From contig CM041293.1 of the NCBI GenBank assembly GCA_023052935.1, positions 176,815,600 to 176,879,599 of the forward strand: a DNA stretch of 64,000 nt. The letters are read 5' to 3'. Positions 23,484 through 62,190 of the stretch are shown piece by piece. Below the pieces are notes generated by a model. It was not told where the DNA came from. It saw nothing but the letters and a program-made list of their open reading frames with translations, and did not search any database. Source of the stretch: Piezodorus guildinii. Lineage: Eukaryota > Arthropoda > Insecta > Hemiptera > Pentatomidae. How positions within the stretch are numbered: position 1 is the stretch's first letter; each line of letters starts with the position of its first letter. The translations under genes were made by a program, and so were the position numbers.

Positions 23484-23522
23484 GAGTCCTGAAGAGAGAA
23501 AAAAAAAAACCGAAACGTAAAC
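23484..23522 (+). ncRNA. Hammerhead-like motif, stem II degraded
   Basis: GTC-CTGAAGA-GAG, then an A-run, then ACC-GAAACGTA. Core, GAAA, ACGT and the GTA triplet are intact, but the A-run has replaced most of stem II. Confidence 0.45.
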
Positions 23523-23687
23523 TCAAAATAATTATTGGTGTATAATAAACTTTATGGGAAGAATTAAGAAACAATATCATTAATGTATGTTTCTTACGAA
23601 AAATTATTCTTACGAATCATCATGATTATTTAAAACCATTCTTCTTCGGTTCATTTTAACTGTATTATAATTCAATAGGCATGCTTT

Positions 23688-23995
23688 AAAAATAATAATA
23701 ATAAAATTAAACAAATAATAATAATAAAATTAAACAAATAATAATAATAAAATTAAACAAATAATAATAAAATTAAACAAATAATAATAATAATAATAAA
23801 ATTAAACAAATAATAATAATAAAATTAAACAAATAATAATAATAAAACTAAACAAATAATAATAATAAAATTAAACAAATAATAATAATAAAATTAAACA
23901 AATAATAATAATAAAATTAAACAAATAATAATAATAAAATTAAACAAATTAAAATAATAAAATTAAACAAATAATAATAATAAAATTAAATAAAA
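23688..23995. repeat. Minisatellite, ~24-bp unit
   Basis: About thirteen copies of (AAT)n-AAAATTAAACAA with variable numbers of ATA triplets. Confidence 0.9.
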
Positions 23996-24339
23996 GAGAA
24001 TTAGTAGACAAAACTGAATTAAAAAAAAAAAGATTATTAAATAAAAATATATATGTTTAAATAAACTGTTTTACATAATGAAGAGTTATTATAGAGATGA
24101 ATAATTTCAAAAATAACCCTCTTTTATCATTTATTTTATTTTTAAAATAATAATTATACAGTGTCCTGGGGGAGCGAGGCTAGCGCACTAGCCACCCACG
24201 CTAAAGGTTGTAAGCGCCTACGAAATAAATAAAAAAAATGTTGTAAGTCCGAATCCCAGACTCTGAAAGACTACTTTAAGCATGTAATTTAATGGACATT
24301 CACTAACAATTTTTTTAGATTTTATGAAATTAACCATAT

Positions 24340-24625
24340 CTGATTAGCATGGCTAAAAAAACAGCTAAATATACAAGTTGAATTAATTTGATGACAAACT
24401 AAAGGATAAAAGAGCAAAACTATATTTTTATGTAATTTTTGGTTTTTTGATAAGAACAGTAATATACCGTTGGAAAGAGAAAGATTTTAGGAAAAATATT
24501 ATCAGATACACAAAGTTGTAAGAGGTAATATGAAGTGACACATAGGGAATAAACTTATTACTGATTAACAATTTAATATAGTAATATTCTTTTAACTAAA
24601 TCATATGTTTCTAACAAAAATGAAT
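24340..24625 (-). repeat. Fragment of the Helentron-like repeat
   Basis: Contains GCTAAATAT.CAAGTTGA, ACAGTAATATACCGTTGGAA and GATTTTAGGAAAAATATTAT in family order; both ends are missing. Confidence 0.6.
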
Positions 24626-24679
24626 ACAAGTTTTATTAAAATCAACTTCAAATATTTTTCAAATTAAAGTATAGTTAAT

Positions 24680-24958
24680 TGTTTGTTGGTTTATTTATTT
24701 AACGTCACTTTATGCTACTATGGCAAATCGGACGATGCTACAGTGGGAATCCTAAATTTTGCCTATCCAGATTTTATTAGGATAGGGATCTTTACGAGTA
24801 CCTGACATCACACAGGCTCGGGACCACCTTTTAACCTCCCCTCCGAAGGACGGCATAACCAAGGATTTTTTACTTCCATTAAAAAATCCTAGGACCACCT
24901 GCGAGTTTGAGTTGGCATAGGAGGCTGTTATGCTAACCACCCAGCTACAAGTGATCCC
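24680..24958 (-). repeat. SINE family A
   Basis: Full-length copy. The head on the minus strand is GGGATCACTTGTAGCTGGGT then GGTTAGCATAACAGCCTCC. The 3' end carries AGCATAAAGTGACGTTAAAT and AAATAAACCAACAAAC. Confidence 0.8.
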
Positions 24959-25011
24959 ATAGTTAATAGTTTTTAAATTGATTTTAACAGTCGAGATTAG
25001 TAATGCAGTCC

Positions 25012-25268
25012 TTGTTGTTTATTTATTTAACGTCACTTTATGCCACTATGGCTAATCGAAAGAAAGATGTACAACAGTGGGAGTCCTAAATATTGCCAAC
25101 CCAGGTTTAATTAGGATAGGGATCTTTAACGAGTACCTCCGAAGGACGGCATAACTAAGGTTATTTTACTCCCTTAAAAAAAAAAAAAACCAGCTGCAGG
25201 TTTGAACCGGTGACCTTGGGCATAGAAGGCTGTTGTCCTAGCTACAGGTTATGCTCAGGTGACTCCTC
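25012..25268 (-). repeat. SINE family A
   Basis: A second copy 50 bp downstream of the last, with internal deletions and the same 3' end AGTGACGTTAAATAAATAAA. Confidence 0.75.
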
Positions 25269-25553
25269 ATCATACAGTCTAAACAGTCAACTGAAGCTCT
25301 GCCATTATAATTATTATTAATTAATAATAAAGTAAATGATAAAATATGGTTCTTCTGAAATTATTGAACAAAAATATAAATTTATTAATACAATAAGGAG
25401 TATATACAATACTAGCGCTTTTGTGGCACATTCTGCAAACTAATAGATTGGTATAAAACATTGACCAGCCTAGCCAATTTTCTAGACTGAGCAAGAGTGA
25501 GTGAGACAGGACAATATAAGAAAATTTTGTTCATAACAAATAAAAAAATAAAA

Positions 25554-28500
25554 TTAATTACTATTATTAGGTGGGTCTACAGATCTGATGGCTTTGTGCC
25601 TTTCTTGGTGTTGTTTTATGAATGCGCTCAATCTATTCAGGAGAAATTGTTTATCATGACCTTCAAGAATGAGTTGCTTTTTGAGAACGCTAACCATCTG
25701 TTTGTTCGCCTTTGAGACGATATAATAATAATACAAAGATAATACAAGAATAAAGAATGTCGGGATGGCAAAAGTCGATGACGCCATCCCTTCGAAGCAG
25801 TTCTTAATCCAAGATGGAAAACTATCGTAAAATTCTCGTATCAGAGACCAAACAGAAGTTCGACCCATATAGGGCCCACAAGATTTAGAAGGTTCCAACT
25901 CCGTCATGGTATAAGCCCATGGTATTACGGCGACTGTGAAAGATACCAGAAGGACAGACATAAACATTGAATCACTTCTTGAAGCTCGATAAACGGTGGT
26001 CGAAGGAGAAGAATTAACTAGGCATGCAAATTTTTTAATATAGAAAACCAGAAAAAACAAGACGGTCGCCAACGCTGGAAGAAGCGGAGCATAGAAGCTT
26101 CCGAACCAGACCAATGTTTGACTGTAAACAACGTCCAAAACGTGTTTTGGTAATTCGAATTCTTGCGCACCAAGAACCTGAGTAAACTTGCATTTCAAAT
26201 GTTTCGCGAGTAACATTCTCGGAAAATTTACAAGGAACGTAATCACGGCATTTGAGATAATATCTAATATGAGAAGTTTGTATATCTGCTGCCCAATGTA
26301 AGTCTCCCAACAGAGAGGCTTTTGGCAGAGTGGGCTACTGCACGTTGCTGGGTCTGACGTGCAGCGCACCAAAGAGAAAAACGATGCCAATAGAACACCG
26401 AGTGATGATAAACGCAATATGACAGTCCTAAAAAACGCTACCCTCAAGGCAGATATTGGATTATAATTTTCTAAAATTACAAAATAATTCAATATATTAG
26501 GAATGACTAAATTCAATCCTACTATACAGAGATACGGAGCAAATTCTAACAACAATCTGTGTAGGTCATCATGAGTGTCTTTCTGAAGTTCACGAACGGA
26601 ATATTGAAAGGTATAAAATATGAGAAGCCCCGCAAAAACACATATCAATATACTGACACCGTTTAAAAAGACGCGAATAAAGAAAAACCTAAACTCATCT
26701 TCGTCGTTTCTGTTTTTCTTTTCCTCTTCTCTCCGTCGGTATCTAGGTTTTCTTTAATTTCCTTATAGATAGCTTTGTGCTTTATTTTTGCCGAGGTTTC
26801 GTTCGAAATACAAAAATCCCAACCTCCAAAAATCATACTACAGTATTTATAATACTGCCCCTCGGATTCCATCAGCCTATCTTTGAATCCGCTTGCCGCT
26901 TTCCTAATCATGGCGCACAAGCTCAAGAGTAAATATACGGCTGCTGTGGCAATGTAAGCCAGAGGGAGGTTGTAATTCAGAATGACGTTTTCGAGGATAG
27001 AATTAGGATAATACCCGTAGTACATCATGGTCGATTCTAGCCAACCGTCCCCCTGCAAGATATTGTATGGTGTAATCGTCAGATTGGTCAAACTGTTTAA
27101 ATACATTTGTGGACAACATTCGTAAGTTTCATTGACTTGAGAGCAAGGATCTGATTCTGCCTCCTGCATTAGCAGTGTCGGGACTACTACAAAGCACACT
27201 ATTATAACTGTAATTGTTAAATTAAGAAACATAAGCCATTTTATAAAGAAAAAGAAGGCTACGACACCGGTACCGAAGTTCCCTTCAATGGTTATGAAGC
27301 ATCGCCTCCAGAGTTCTATCATCTTGTAAAACTCTTTCCTTTTCACCTTCAGGTATTCCCATAGTTTTCGTTTCCTCAACTTGAATTGTTTCAAGCCTTG
27401 TAAACGGAAGGTATCTGCACTCTGGAAAAAATAATATAAAAAGTGTAAAATTAATTAACGTTACAAAGTAAAACCTTGTTACGTTGAAAAAAAAAAATTA
27501 TCAGTTGATTTAAATAGAAATTAAGGTTACTTTTGATAGCTCGAAAAGGGTTATTTGAAAAAAAAATATATATTAAAAAAATAAATAAACGTAAATAGGT
27601 AATTAAAATTTTCGTGTTATCTTTAAGTTTAGATTAAGTTATTACTGAAGCCTAAATAGAAGTCCTTATTATATACTCTGGTGAGGGATAAGGGGAGTCT
27701 GAAAGCAAGATGGGGAAGGCTGTGAGCCATCGGAGAGGGTGTGTGAAAAGGAACATTGTGGCATAGCAGCTATTACCGAGAGGTTTAGATTTGAGTGAGA
27801 TATTTAGTGTGACAAGTCCAGGCGGACGAACTCGGCCAGACTTTCGGACAAGGAAAGAAGCCAAGGTTGGTTCTTGAGGAGAAATTTGAAACTAAAAAAC
27901 AGCCGTCTTCCTAACCCCAAACCTAACCCTAATCCCGAACCTAGGTGAATATCTTTTTGCAAATAACTTTTGGTTTGTGTTTGGTGAGTGATAAAACTAA
28001 AGAAAATAGTAGTTTCAGACAATAGAAAAAAAAAATAGTATAAGTTGTAAATATGTTTTGTTGTTGAACAATTTATTTCTTTTTTTTTAATTAGAAATAA
28101 AATTATGTTTTGTATAACCAATTTAACCATGTTTTTTTTAAATTTAAAAATTGGGTCTTGAATATTTTATTATTAATATTAACCTTAAAAAGGTAGCATT
28201 GTACAACCCTCATCGAGTCTAATAATCTATAAAGGTATTATTATGGTGACGTTATGATTCCATAGCTCATGGGATAGGTAGATGATTTCAGACTGTGAGG
28301 TAATGAATTCATATCCACCTGTTATTAATAATTTTTTTTTTTTTGTAAATTAAATTTTAATTTTTTATTTATTTTCAGTATAGACATTATTAATTTAAAG
28401 GGTTTTGCTATTTACCTTATTTTTTTATTATTAACAACTAGCGTGGTGCTCGAATAAATTTATTGAGGAACCCGCCCATTTCCACTGAGAATCTGGGACA

Positions 28501-31500
28501 TAGTTACAGTTAGGGAATTCTTTTTTTAATTTACTTCTATTTTCGTAAATTTTAACCGTAACAACCTCAATTAAGATCAATTAACAGTCATTTAATAGCT
28601 AGTCATCATTAAATTAAAGAATAAATAAAGTTACCAGGAGTTTGGCTTTGATTTCCCTCTTCTGAGACATGGTAATCGGCATTGTCTTTATCAGCATCAT
28701 TTCTTCCCACGTTGTTTCTTCATTGGCTAGATTTTCTATAGAAAATAAAAACAAACAAAATAATATACAACAGTTAATTTAATTAAACAGAATCTAACAT
28801 AATTAATAAATAAATTACCAGACAAATCAGGCATCATGGCAACATGAACATCGTTTTGCATCGTATTCTGCTGCATGGTGCTGTAGTTTTGAGATCTTGC
28901 AGTGGCGCCTCTCTTATAAGTGGATTTAGTATCGCATCTACTTCTTCTAGTAGTAGCTGTGAAAATATCGAACTATAATTAGACATTTCAAGAAAATGAT
29001 AACACAAAAAAAAAAAAAATCATTTCTTACTCATATGCTTTATCTCCTTGGACATTTTAAGGATTCTACGTTCCCATCTTAAATTTATTTTATATACTTA
29101 AGCTTCTAACTTACAAATAGTAATTAACCAACCTCAAAAATTATACATGAAGTGAACTAGCCTTGATCATTCGATAAACGAATAACCTACAACCTACTTA
29201 ATTCAATAAGGTTATAACAACACAAAAATGTATTCACATTATAAACAACAATTAAAATACATTTATTTAATCTGATATATAAAAATCTCATGTCATGGTG
29301 TTTGTGGTCGTACTCCTCTGAAATGGCTCGACCTATTTTTATGAAATTTTGTATATATATTTGTATTTGGTAGGTGTGGGAATCGGTCCTAAAGTATATT
29401 TCATACCGCTAGGTGATTTGGGTGTCCCTATACCAACAATTTTTTTTTTTTTATCACAAAAATGTTTGTTTTTTTTATTTACTTTTTTATTTGGCATAAA
29501 AACCAAAAACAATAACACCAAATTTTCACCCTCCTTTCCCCACCCTCGCATATCTATTTTTGTATGAACGATATCCAAATAATTTAAATGTCATTCGTAT
29601 TACAAAATCCTGGTACGGGCAACATACGACTTTTACTTGCCTCAGCTGTTAAAATTAAAATAAATTTTTTTAAGAGCAATTAATAGAAACTTAAAATTGA
29701 AAATATTAATAGCTTTATTGGCATCAGTACTGAGAAAGGCCTCTCCCATAGGGAGGAATTTATAGTAGTTAGCCATAGTAAGAAATACGTGGGTGAATCA
29801 AATATAAACGAGACTTATTTTTTAATTTTTACTTTGAACACAAAGAAAAGTACACCTCATTTTTCTACATAGTCTCCTGATTTGGAAATACATTTTTCCC
29901 AGCCCATAGGTAATTTTCCAATCCCGTGCTCATAGAATAAAGTAGGTTGTGTCTTCAGCCAATTGAGCAGGTAGGCTTCAACCTCATCGTCACTGACTAA
30001 TCTCTGACCTCCCAAAGCTTCCTTGGGTTGGCCAAACAGGTGAAAGTCACATGGTGATAAGTCTGGACTGTAGGGAGGGTGTTCCAGCGTCTCCCAGCCA
30101 AGTTGCTCCAATTTTTCTCTCCTCGGGGCCGCAGTATGTGGGCGAGCATTGTCCTGAAGAAGAATCACTTCTCTCATCGGTAGATCCCTTCTTTTGCGGC
30201 GATATGCAAGTCTGACTTCATTCAAAATGTCGCAGTGGTATGCGGCATGCAAAAAATGCACCTTCAATTAGCTGTCGAACACGGCTGATGTTGTCTGCTG
30301 TGATGCTGGAGCGGGGTCTGCGGTCATGGCTTTCATTCTGAACACGATCACGACCCTCCACAAACTGTTTATGCCATGCAAACAGTCTGACATGAGAAAG
30401 TGTCTCTTCCCCGAACTGTACAGTCAACCTTCTCAAGATTTCAGCCGCTTTTACACCTTCAGCAAAGAAATTTGATGATAATCGAGCGCAACCGAGGGGG
30501 ATACATCCTGCTCAGACATTGTCATGACGGTAACAGGTGAGTTCGAGGGCATGCGCCCGCCTGCTTCCTCCACTCCTGGCATCTCTACCCAACACCTCTA
30601 AACGCGGGAATGTTCCCGCACCTTCACTGGGCTTCCAGGACAAAAAGTCTCGTTTATATTTGATTCACCCACGTAAATAGATAAATAATTAAAATATTGA
30701 AGAACAGCAAATAATTCAAAGAAAGAAAAACAAAAATAAGTATACAAAAACCTCAACAATAAAACTAAATAAGTATACAAAAACCTCAACAATGAAACTG
30801 AGTCCTTAAAAATACTCCAAAATAAAATACAAAACTAAATATTCTTTTAAACGTTTTTCCACTCGAATTTGTCCTTCGCAACCAGCCACCAGTTTTTGCC
30901 TACACTCTACGTCAATTCATCCCTCTACTTGCGATGTGGTCGCCCCCTCTATCTGCTGTCCTCTCTCAGGATCCACTCCATGCAAGCCTTGGTCCATCTC
31001 TCTTCTTTCATCCTGGCCAAGTGCCCAGCCCAGCTCCATTTCAATCGATGGACTTCCACCCTTAGACTTTTAATGTTTACCTTCTGAAGAATATCTTCGT
31101 CTTTTATTCTTTCCCGTTACTTGATAAACATTAAACTCCTTAGAAGATGCCATTTGCATGGAATCCAGCCTCAGATCAAGTTTTATTGTTAGTGCCCAGG
31201 TTTGAGCCCCATAGAGCACCGTGGAAAATACACATGTGGACATAACTTTGGTTTTAAGATCCAGTGATAAGATTGCTGTTTAAGATTTTTTGGAGAGACC
31301 AATATTAACACCACCCGAAAAGTTGAAAAAATTTTAAATACATAACTACTATCGTTGTATTAACTAATTTTATAAATAATGTTAGTAGTAGTCGTATGCT
31401 GCATAAGTAGTCATTATTACTAAATTTAAAATAATATATGTATAACCTTAAGTTTTTTTTTTACTTTCACTTACCTATATATGAAATATATAGTAAGGGA

Positions 31501-32801
31501 AAGTATTGCGATCGTGAAAGTTTTTTAATTCCAGTTTTCGATGAAAATACACGTTTTAAGGTCTCCTGAGTCCAAATGACCAAGTCCCAACAAAAGGTCT
31601 GTGTGTCCATAAGTGTTTGTGTGGTAAGTCTAGCGCAAAAACGATAAGTCATACGAAACTGAAATTTCATATTTAATACAACTATACGCCCGAGATGTTA
31701 CAGCAACTTTTTCATCAAAATGACCTAACCAGAAGAGCCACTATACATCATGCATTTAGCCCCTTTTTACAGTTTTCTCAAAAACGGCTATAATGATTTT
31801 GATTATATTCTCTATACCGATGTAAAATTGAATGGGGTTTAATATGATATAACTTTCATTCTGATTAAAATAGTCCGACAGGGCTAAAATGCCGACACTC
31901 TACATGTTCTTCCTCTAAAGTACCTTTGATTTTGTATAATCTAGAAAAATAACTATATCATCTATTTAGTACTTAAAAAAAAAAGGAATAATATATAGTT
32001 TGAACAAATTCAATACCCAACTAAAAGAGAAAAGACCAAATATATTTATTTAATTTATTTAAACAAATATATTTATTTATTTAAACATAAAAACAGTAAT
32101 ATAGACGTATGATATAGTGTTGGAAAGCTAAAGATTTTAGAAAAATTATTATCTTACACACGGAATTGTAAATGTTAATGGAGAGTAGTGAAAAACAGAT
32201 ACAACTATCTGATTGTCATAAAAATAATAAAATTTATTATTTAATAAAACACATGTTTCTTTTGAAATTTAGTGTAATTAATTCTTTAACAATTTATTGT
32301 TATCTCTAAGTATATTTAAAAATTCGTAAAAACTATAAATTAATTTTAACAATTGAAGTAAGTGAAAGTCATGTGTTGAGCTCACCAGATTTTTTTTACA
32401 TGCTTTTGTTTCTGTGCCAGACACAAGACTCAGTTTTAGTACTTTACTGTTATTCTTAGGGACTCTTGGTCCCACAATGAATCTTACTTTTTTTCTTATT
32501 ATGTACACTTGAAATATATAAAGCCACTCCAGCTTTCTACTATAAAGTGAGTAATTTGGATTACTACAACCGTTAATAGTAAAATAAAACTTATTTAGAT
32601 ATTAAGATTAGGATGAAATACCGAAACTATACCTGCTCTGTTCTGTTTACTGGGAAGTAAGGTAGCGAAATAGTGAGGATCCCTGGGAAGGTGTTCAATA
32701 TCTAATTCTGCTCCTGGATAACACTCTTGATAAAATTCACCTCCAGCCTCCTCCCATCCTGCACCTTTAGATATACGTTTCTTCCTTTCCCCACCGGACA
32801 T
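25554..32801 (-). CDS. Transmembrane channel-like protein (TMC family), 4 exons
   Basis: TMC proteins are multi-pass membrane proteins forming or gating mechanosensitive and leak channels. Exons in transcript order are 32801-32633, 28956-28819, 28735-28635 and 27421-25554. Donors and acceptors agree and the phases close (1, 1, 0). Exon 3 carries the conserved pre-membrane stretch WEEMM.IK.MP..MSQKRE.KAKLL. The long last exon has about nine hydrophobic segments and the family signature CWETYIGQQIYKL (around residue 506) followed by D..SN...TFLVNFPR. Predicted length is about 758 residues, typical of short TMC5/7/8-like members rather than the very long Drosophila Tmc. Oddity: near 26720-26740 the frame slips by one base between KEIKENLD and FIRVFLNGVS, in an A-rich basic linker. 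One missing base restores the frame, so an assembly error or a recent disabling mutation are both possible. A poly(A) signal (TTTATT on +) is at 25381. Intron 1 (3.7 kb) contains a deleted mariner, a LINE relic and a Helentron-like repeat. The exact paralogue is not determined. Confidence 0.88.
27422..28634. other. TMC intron 3
   Basis: Unique AT-rich sequence. At 27900-27945 lies a short CCTAACCCT-like degenerate run, and at 28225-28320 a weak tRNA-like block (AGCTCATGGGATAGG, GAATTCATATCC), possibly an old SINE head. No coding signal. Confidence 0.35.
29268..29605 (+). repeat. Helitron-type terminal fragment (arthropod)
   Basis: It starts TCTGATATATAAAAATCTCA and continues TGGTGTTTGTGGTCGTACTC, CTCTGAAATGGCTCGACC and TATTTTTATGAAATTTTGTA. 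This reads like the 5' end found in many arthropod Helitron/Helentron elements. The following T-rich stretch is low complexity. Confidence 0.5.
29606..29665 (+). repeat. 5' terminus of the Helentron-like repeat
   Basis: CCTGGTACGGGCAACATACG then ACTTTTACTTGCCTC matches the family start TCTGGTGCGGGCAACACACG then ACTTTCACTTACC. Confidence 0.55.
29788..30673 (-). mobile_element. Internally deleted mariner (second family)
   Basis: An 886-bp element with perfect terminal repeats CGTGGGTGAATCAAATATAA... flanked by TA (29786-29787 and 30674-30675). It has an HTH part (30436-30260) and a catalytic C-terminus (30230-29857) with LLQDNARPH and PPYSPDLSPCDFHLF, ending GIGKLPMGWEKCISKSGDYVEK. The region holding the first catalytic Asp is deleted, and the join at ~30235-30260 is out of frame. 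A 3' fragment of the same family lies at 57708-57984. It sits in TMC intron 1, sense to TMC. Confidence 0.92.
30850..31270 (-). pseudogene. LINE reverse transcriptase C-terminal relic
   Basis: The minus-strand translation, with stops and frame changes, shows MSTCVFSTVLYGAQTWALT, MELGWALGQDERREMDQGLHGVDP and ATTSQVEG.IDVECRQKLVAG. These parallel the YGxETWxL, WxGHxxR and RWxDDI blocks of LINE C-termini. Confidence 0.55.
31457..32391 (-). repeat. Helentron-like repeat, full length
   Basis: Minus-oriented copy from the 3' hairpin (TTTTACTTTCACTTACCTAT...ATATAGTAAGGG) to the 5' terminus (GTGAAAGTC.TGTGTTG..CTCACCAGA). Subterminal inverted repeat ACTTTCACTTAC is present. In TMC intron 1. Confidence 0.8.
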
Positions 32802-33867
32802 TTCACAAGCATTCTAAAAAAATAAAATAAAAACTTGAAATGAATAACAACAAAAACAAAAGAAATCAACTAATTATAATTATTAACAAATACATATCAA
32901 TATTTATTACAAAAACACTTATCCTACTTACGAATAGTTGTAAATCGTTCAAATTACATTTTAGATTTTATGCATGTCATAAAACAAAATGTAATATTCT
33001 ACAAGAACGATTGCAATATTCAACAACGCCTAAAGTAACCAGTGATTACATCTTTGAATGACTTGAGTTTTAAACACAACCAACCCCGAACTGAGGGGTG
33101 TGCTCAGAGGAGGGCGACATTTGACACTCAATGCCTTCTGAATTATCAACCCTTTCACCGAATGTATATTTTCAGCTTCCAATGTTGACTAGTATCCTTA
33201 AATAATGCATTAAAATATTAAATATGCTTTAATCTTTTTTACTTTCTAAACTTTTAGAAATATTTAACAGTTTCAACATAAAATATATATAAATACCTAC
33301 AAGCACAACTGTTTTGGCGCCAAAACACAACTTCTGTTCTGACACAATCTATTTCCTCTTACTATTTTTTTATCTTATTATCTCATTATTTCAATAATGA
33401 ACCTTTGTAAACGACCAAAAAAAAAAAAAAAAAAAAAATTACCCCCGCTCAAATTTGAAAGCTTACGTTTCAAAATGCGTAGAATCCGAATAACGAATAA
33501 AAAAAAATCCGTTTCTCCTAATTAATAAATACCATTTTTTTTTTTTTTTTTTTTTGCTTTTAGTGCCATTTGAAAGAGAATTAAATTTTCGAAAAAATGA
33601 AAAAAGAATCATTAAAAATTGGTTGACAACTAACTCAGATATTGCGTTTTGAAATCAGCGGTAGTGATTTGATATTATCCTTTGAAATATTGTTTTTCAT
33701 AATACTTAATTGCCTATCAATAGCTATATAAACTTTTATACCCTAACATTGTTATTTGGAAATGATAAACCATTGCGTAATAATTTGCAGCGTTTTTTTC
33801 TTATTATCTCATATCATCTCACAAAAATATAACTTGTTTCAATGCACTTTCTTAAATTAAAAGCCAT
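32802..33867. other. 5' flank of TMC
   Basis: No convincing coding exon. Poly(A) and poly(T) runs at 33418-33439 and 33538-33556. 33062-33120 is slightly GC-richer. The TMC promoter or a 5' untranslated exon presumably lies here but cannot be placed. Confidence 0.3.
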
Positions 33868-34544
33868 TTGTCAAAATAAGCTTACCAGAAGAGCCACTTT
33901 ATACCATGCTTTTTGCACCTTTTTTCGATTTTCTCGAAAACGGTTCCGACGATTTTGATTAAGCTCGCTATATCGACATAAAATTTAATGGGCTTTAATA
34001 TAATTTAGGTTTCATTCGGATTAAAATGGTCTGACAGGGCTTAAATGCCGATATTTTAAATTTTCTTTCTCTAAAGTACCTTTAATTTTGTTGATTCTAT
34101 AAAAATAACTATATTATCTTGTATATCACTGATGAAAAAAAAGTAAATATATAAATTGATTGAATTCGTTACCGAACTAAAGGAGAAAACAGAAAAAATA
34201 TTTTTTTAATGCAATTTTTTGTTTTTGAACATAACAGCAGTAATATACATGTATGATATACCGTTAGAAAGCTAACGATTTTAGAAAAAATATTATCTTA
34301 TACTCAAGCTTTTAAAAGTTAATAGAGAGTGATGAAAAGAAGATAAAACTAACTGATTATTTTAGATAATAATATAATATATTTTTTAATAAAACACATG
34401 TTTCTATATAAATTCGATTTAATTAATTCTTTAATTAATAGTTTCACGTATTTTTATCTCTAACTGTATTTGAAAATTCTTTCATTGATTTTAAAAATGG
34501 AGGTAAGTGAAAATCGTGTGTTGCCCGCACCAGAATTTTAAAAA
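33868..34544 (-). repeat. Helentron-like repeat lacking its 3' end
   Basis: Minus-oriented, from the AGCTTACCAGAAGAGCCACT block to CCCGCACCAGA. The hairpin terminus is missing. It lies in the TMC/AHCY intergenic space. Confidence 0.75.
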
Positions 34545-35296
34545 TGTGTTTCTTATTTGGACACTGTTGTGTCATGTCTCTTAGGTAATTCATATAAAAC
34601 CAAATAAAGGTAATAGGATAAAAGTGTAGTAATAGACTATTTTTACTTCAAAGTACGTACTACACCTACAAAAAATAAATTTTGGAACATTTTGCCCCAT
34701 CTCGAATCGAAAACCCTTTGTGTGCTCTTGTTTCTTATTGATAGAAAACTAAATCATACTGAAACTTTAGAACCAAGATCCCTGATCAGTGATAGTTCGT
34801 ATATGCGCAGAAAAGTAATCAGTATTGGTCTTAAAAAATAATTTGAGGGATATTTGTGATTATCGTATATGAATCTGTAACAAGTTTCAAATAACTCATT
34901 TCTCAATATCACATATATTTATTATTTTATTTAAGATTTTCAGAAATGAAGCTATTCGCAAATTCTTGAAAAATATTTAAACTAATTAAAATAACCGTTT
35001 TTGGATTCATTTTCACAATTTGGTATTGGTTGGACAAGGCTTTATCATATTTAATAAATTTGCATTATATTTTCAATAATTGAAATTTATTTGAATTTAC
35101 CTAACATACGAACATGAGAAAATGCGGATAGAAATATATTAACCCATAAAAAGTATTGTTGTTGATTTAAAGTAATATTTATTATTTTTTTAAATTCTTT
35201 AGGATATCGTCGACTTTTGAATTTCCCGCGTGAAAAAACCGATTATCGGTTTATGTAACCTCTCCCAGCGCCGAATTCGAAGTCGGCTCACCTTTG

Positions 35297-35340
35297 CTAA
35301 ATATAAACATTGCTATCAGTTGCACGTGTTCCTGTTATTT
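35297..35340 (+). promoter_or_regulatory. Possible AHCY core promoter (Inr and E-box)
   Basis: TATCAGTTGCACGTG at 35314-35328 combines an arthropod-like initiator (TCAGT, A at 35318) with a CACGTG E-box, about 130 bp before the AHCY ATG. An ATATAAA 11 bp upstream is too close to act as a normal TATA box. Inference only. Confidence 0.3.
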
Positions 35341-35448
35341 TAATTATTTAAGATTTGTGCAAAGTACATATAGTTTCATATAAGTTACATATATCTATAT
35401 TCTATTTAATTTCTTTTAGAACTAGTTATTTCCAATTTAAATCACAAA

Positions 35449-61925
<26,477 letters not shown>

Positions 61926-61981
61926 TTAATTTAATGTATAAATGTAATAATTACGAGTAAACAAAAGAAGGAAACATTGAG

Positions 61982-62015
61982 AATAAAAACATTTTAATAA
62001 ATAAATATATTTATT
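61982..62015. terminator. Facing poly(A) signals of AHCY and the eIF2-alpha kinase gene
   Basis: AATAAA on + at 61982 and again near 61997 for AHCY. TTTATT at 62010-62015 gives AATAAA on - for the kinase gene. The two 3' ends are likely to overlap by tens of bases. Confidence 0.55.
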
Positions 62016-62190
62016 TATATTTTGTCTTTTTATTATGTAATTTAACACTGCTAAATTCAGAGGAATTTCAGTCTATAATAATTACTTGTTTTAGTATTTT
62101 TAAAAAAGTCATACTTTTTTTCTTCATTTTAAAAACAAGAAATGCAAAGATTTTGACAGCTTTTATAAAAACATGGTTTGGTTAATCTTT

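Larger units (their letters stand above)
22341..23554. mobile_element. Outer foldback element interrupted by a second foldback
   Basis: The arms begin AGTTTATTATACACCAATAA and mirror at TTATTGGTGTATAATAAACT. They also share TGGCAGCAAGCAATGGTTA and ACCCATTATCTCAAATTTG. A hammerhead-like core lies in the right arm (23484-23522) and a broken one in the left. The element was split by insertion of 22431-23222, and a SINE B fragment sits at 23271-23322. Confidence 0.65.

Noticed and set aside
26300..26648. The second half of TMC as a separate gene starting near 26648
   Set aside because: The codon there is TTG, and the family alignment continues upstream in a shifted frame; it is one gene with a frame slip.
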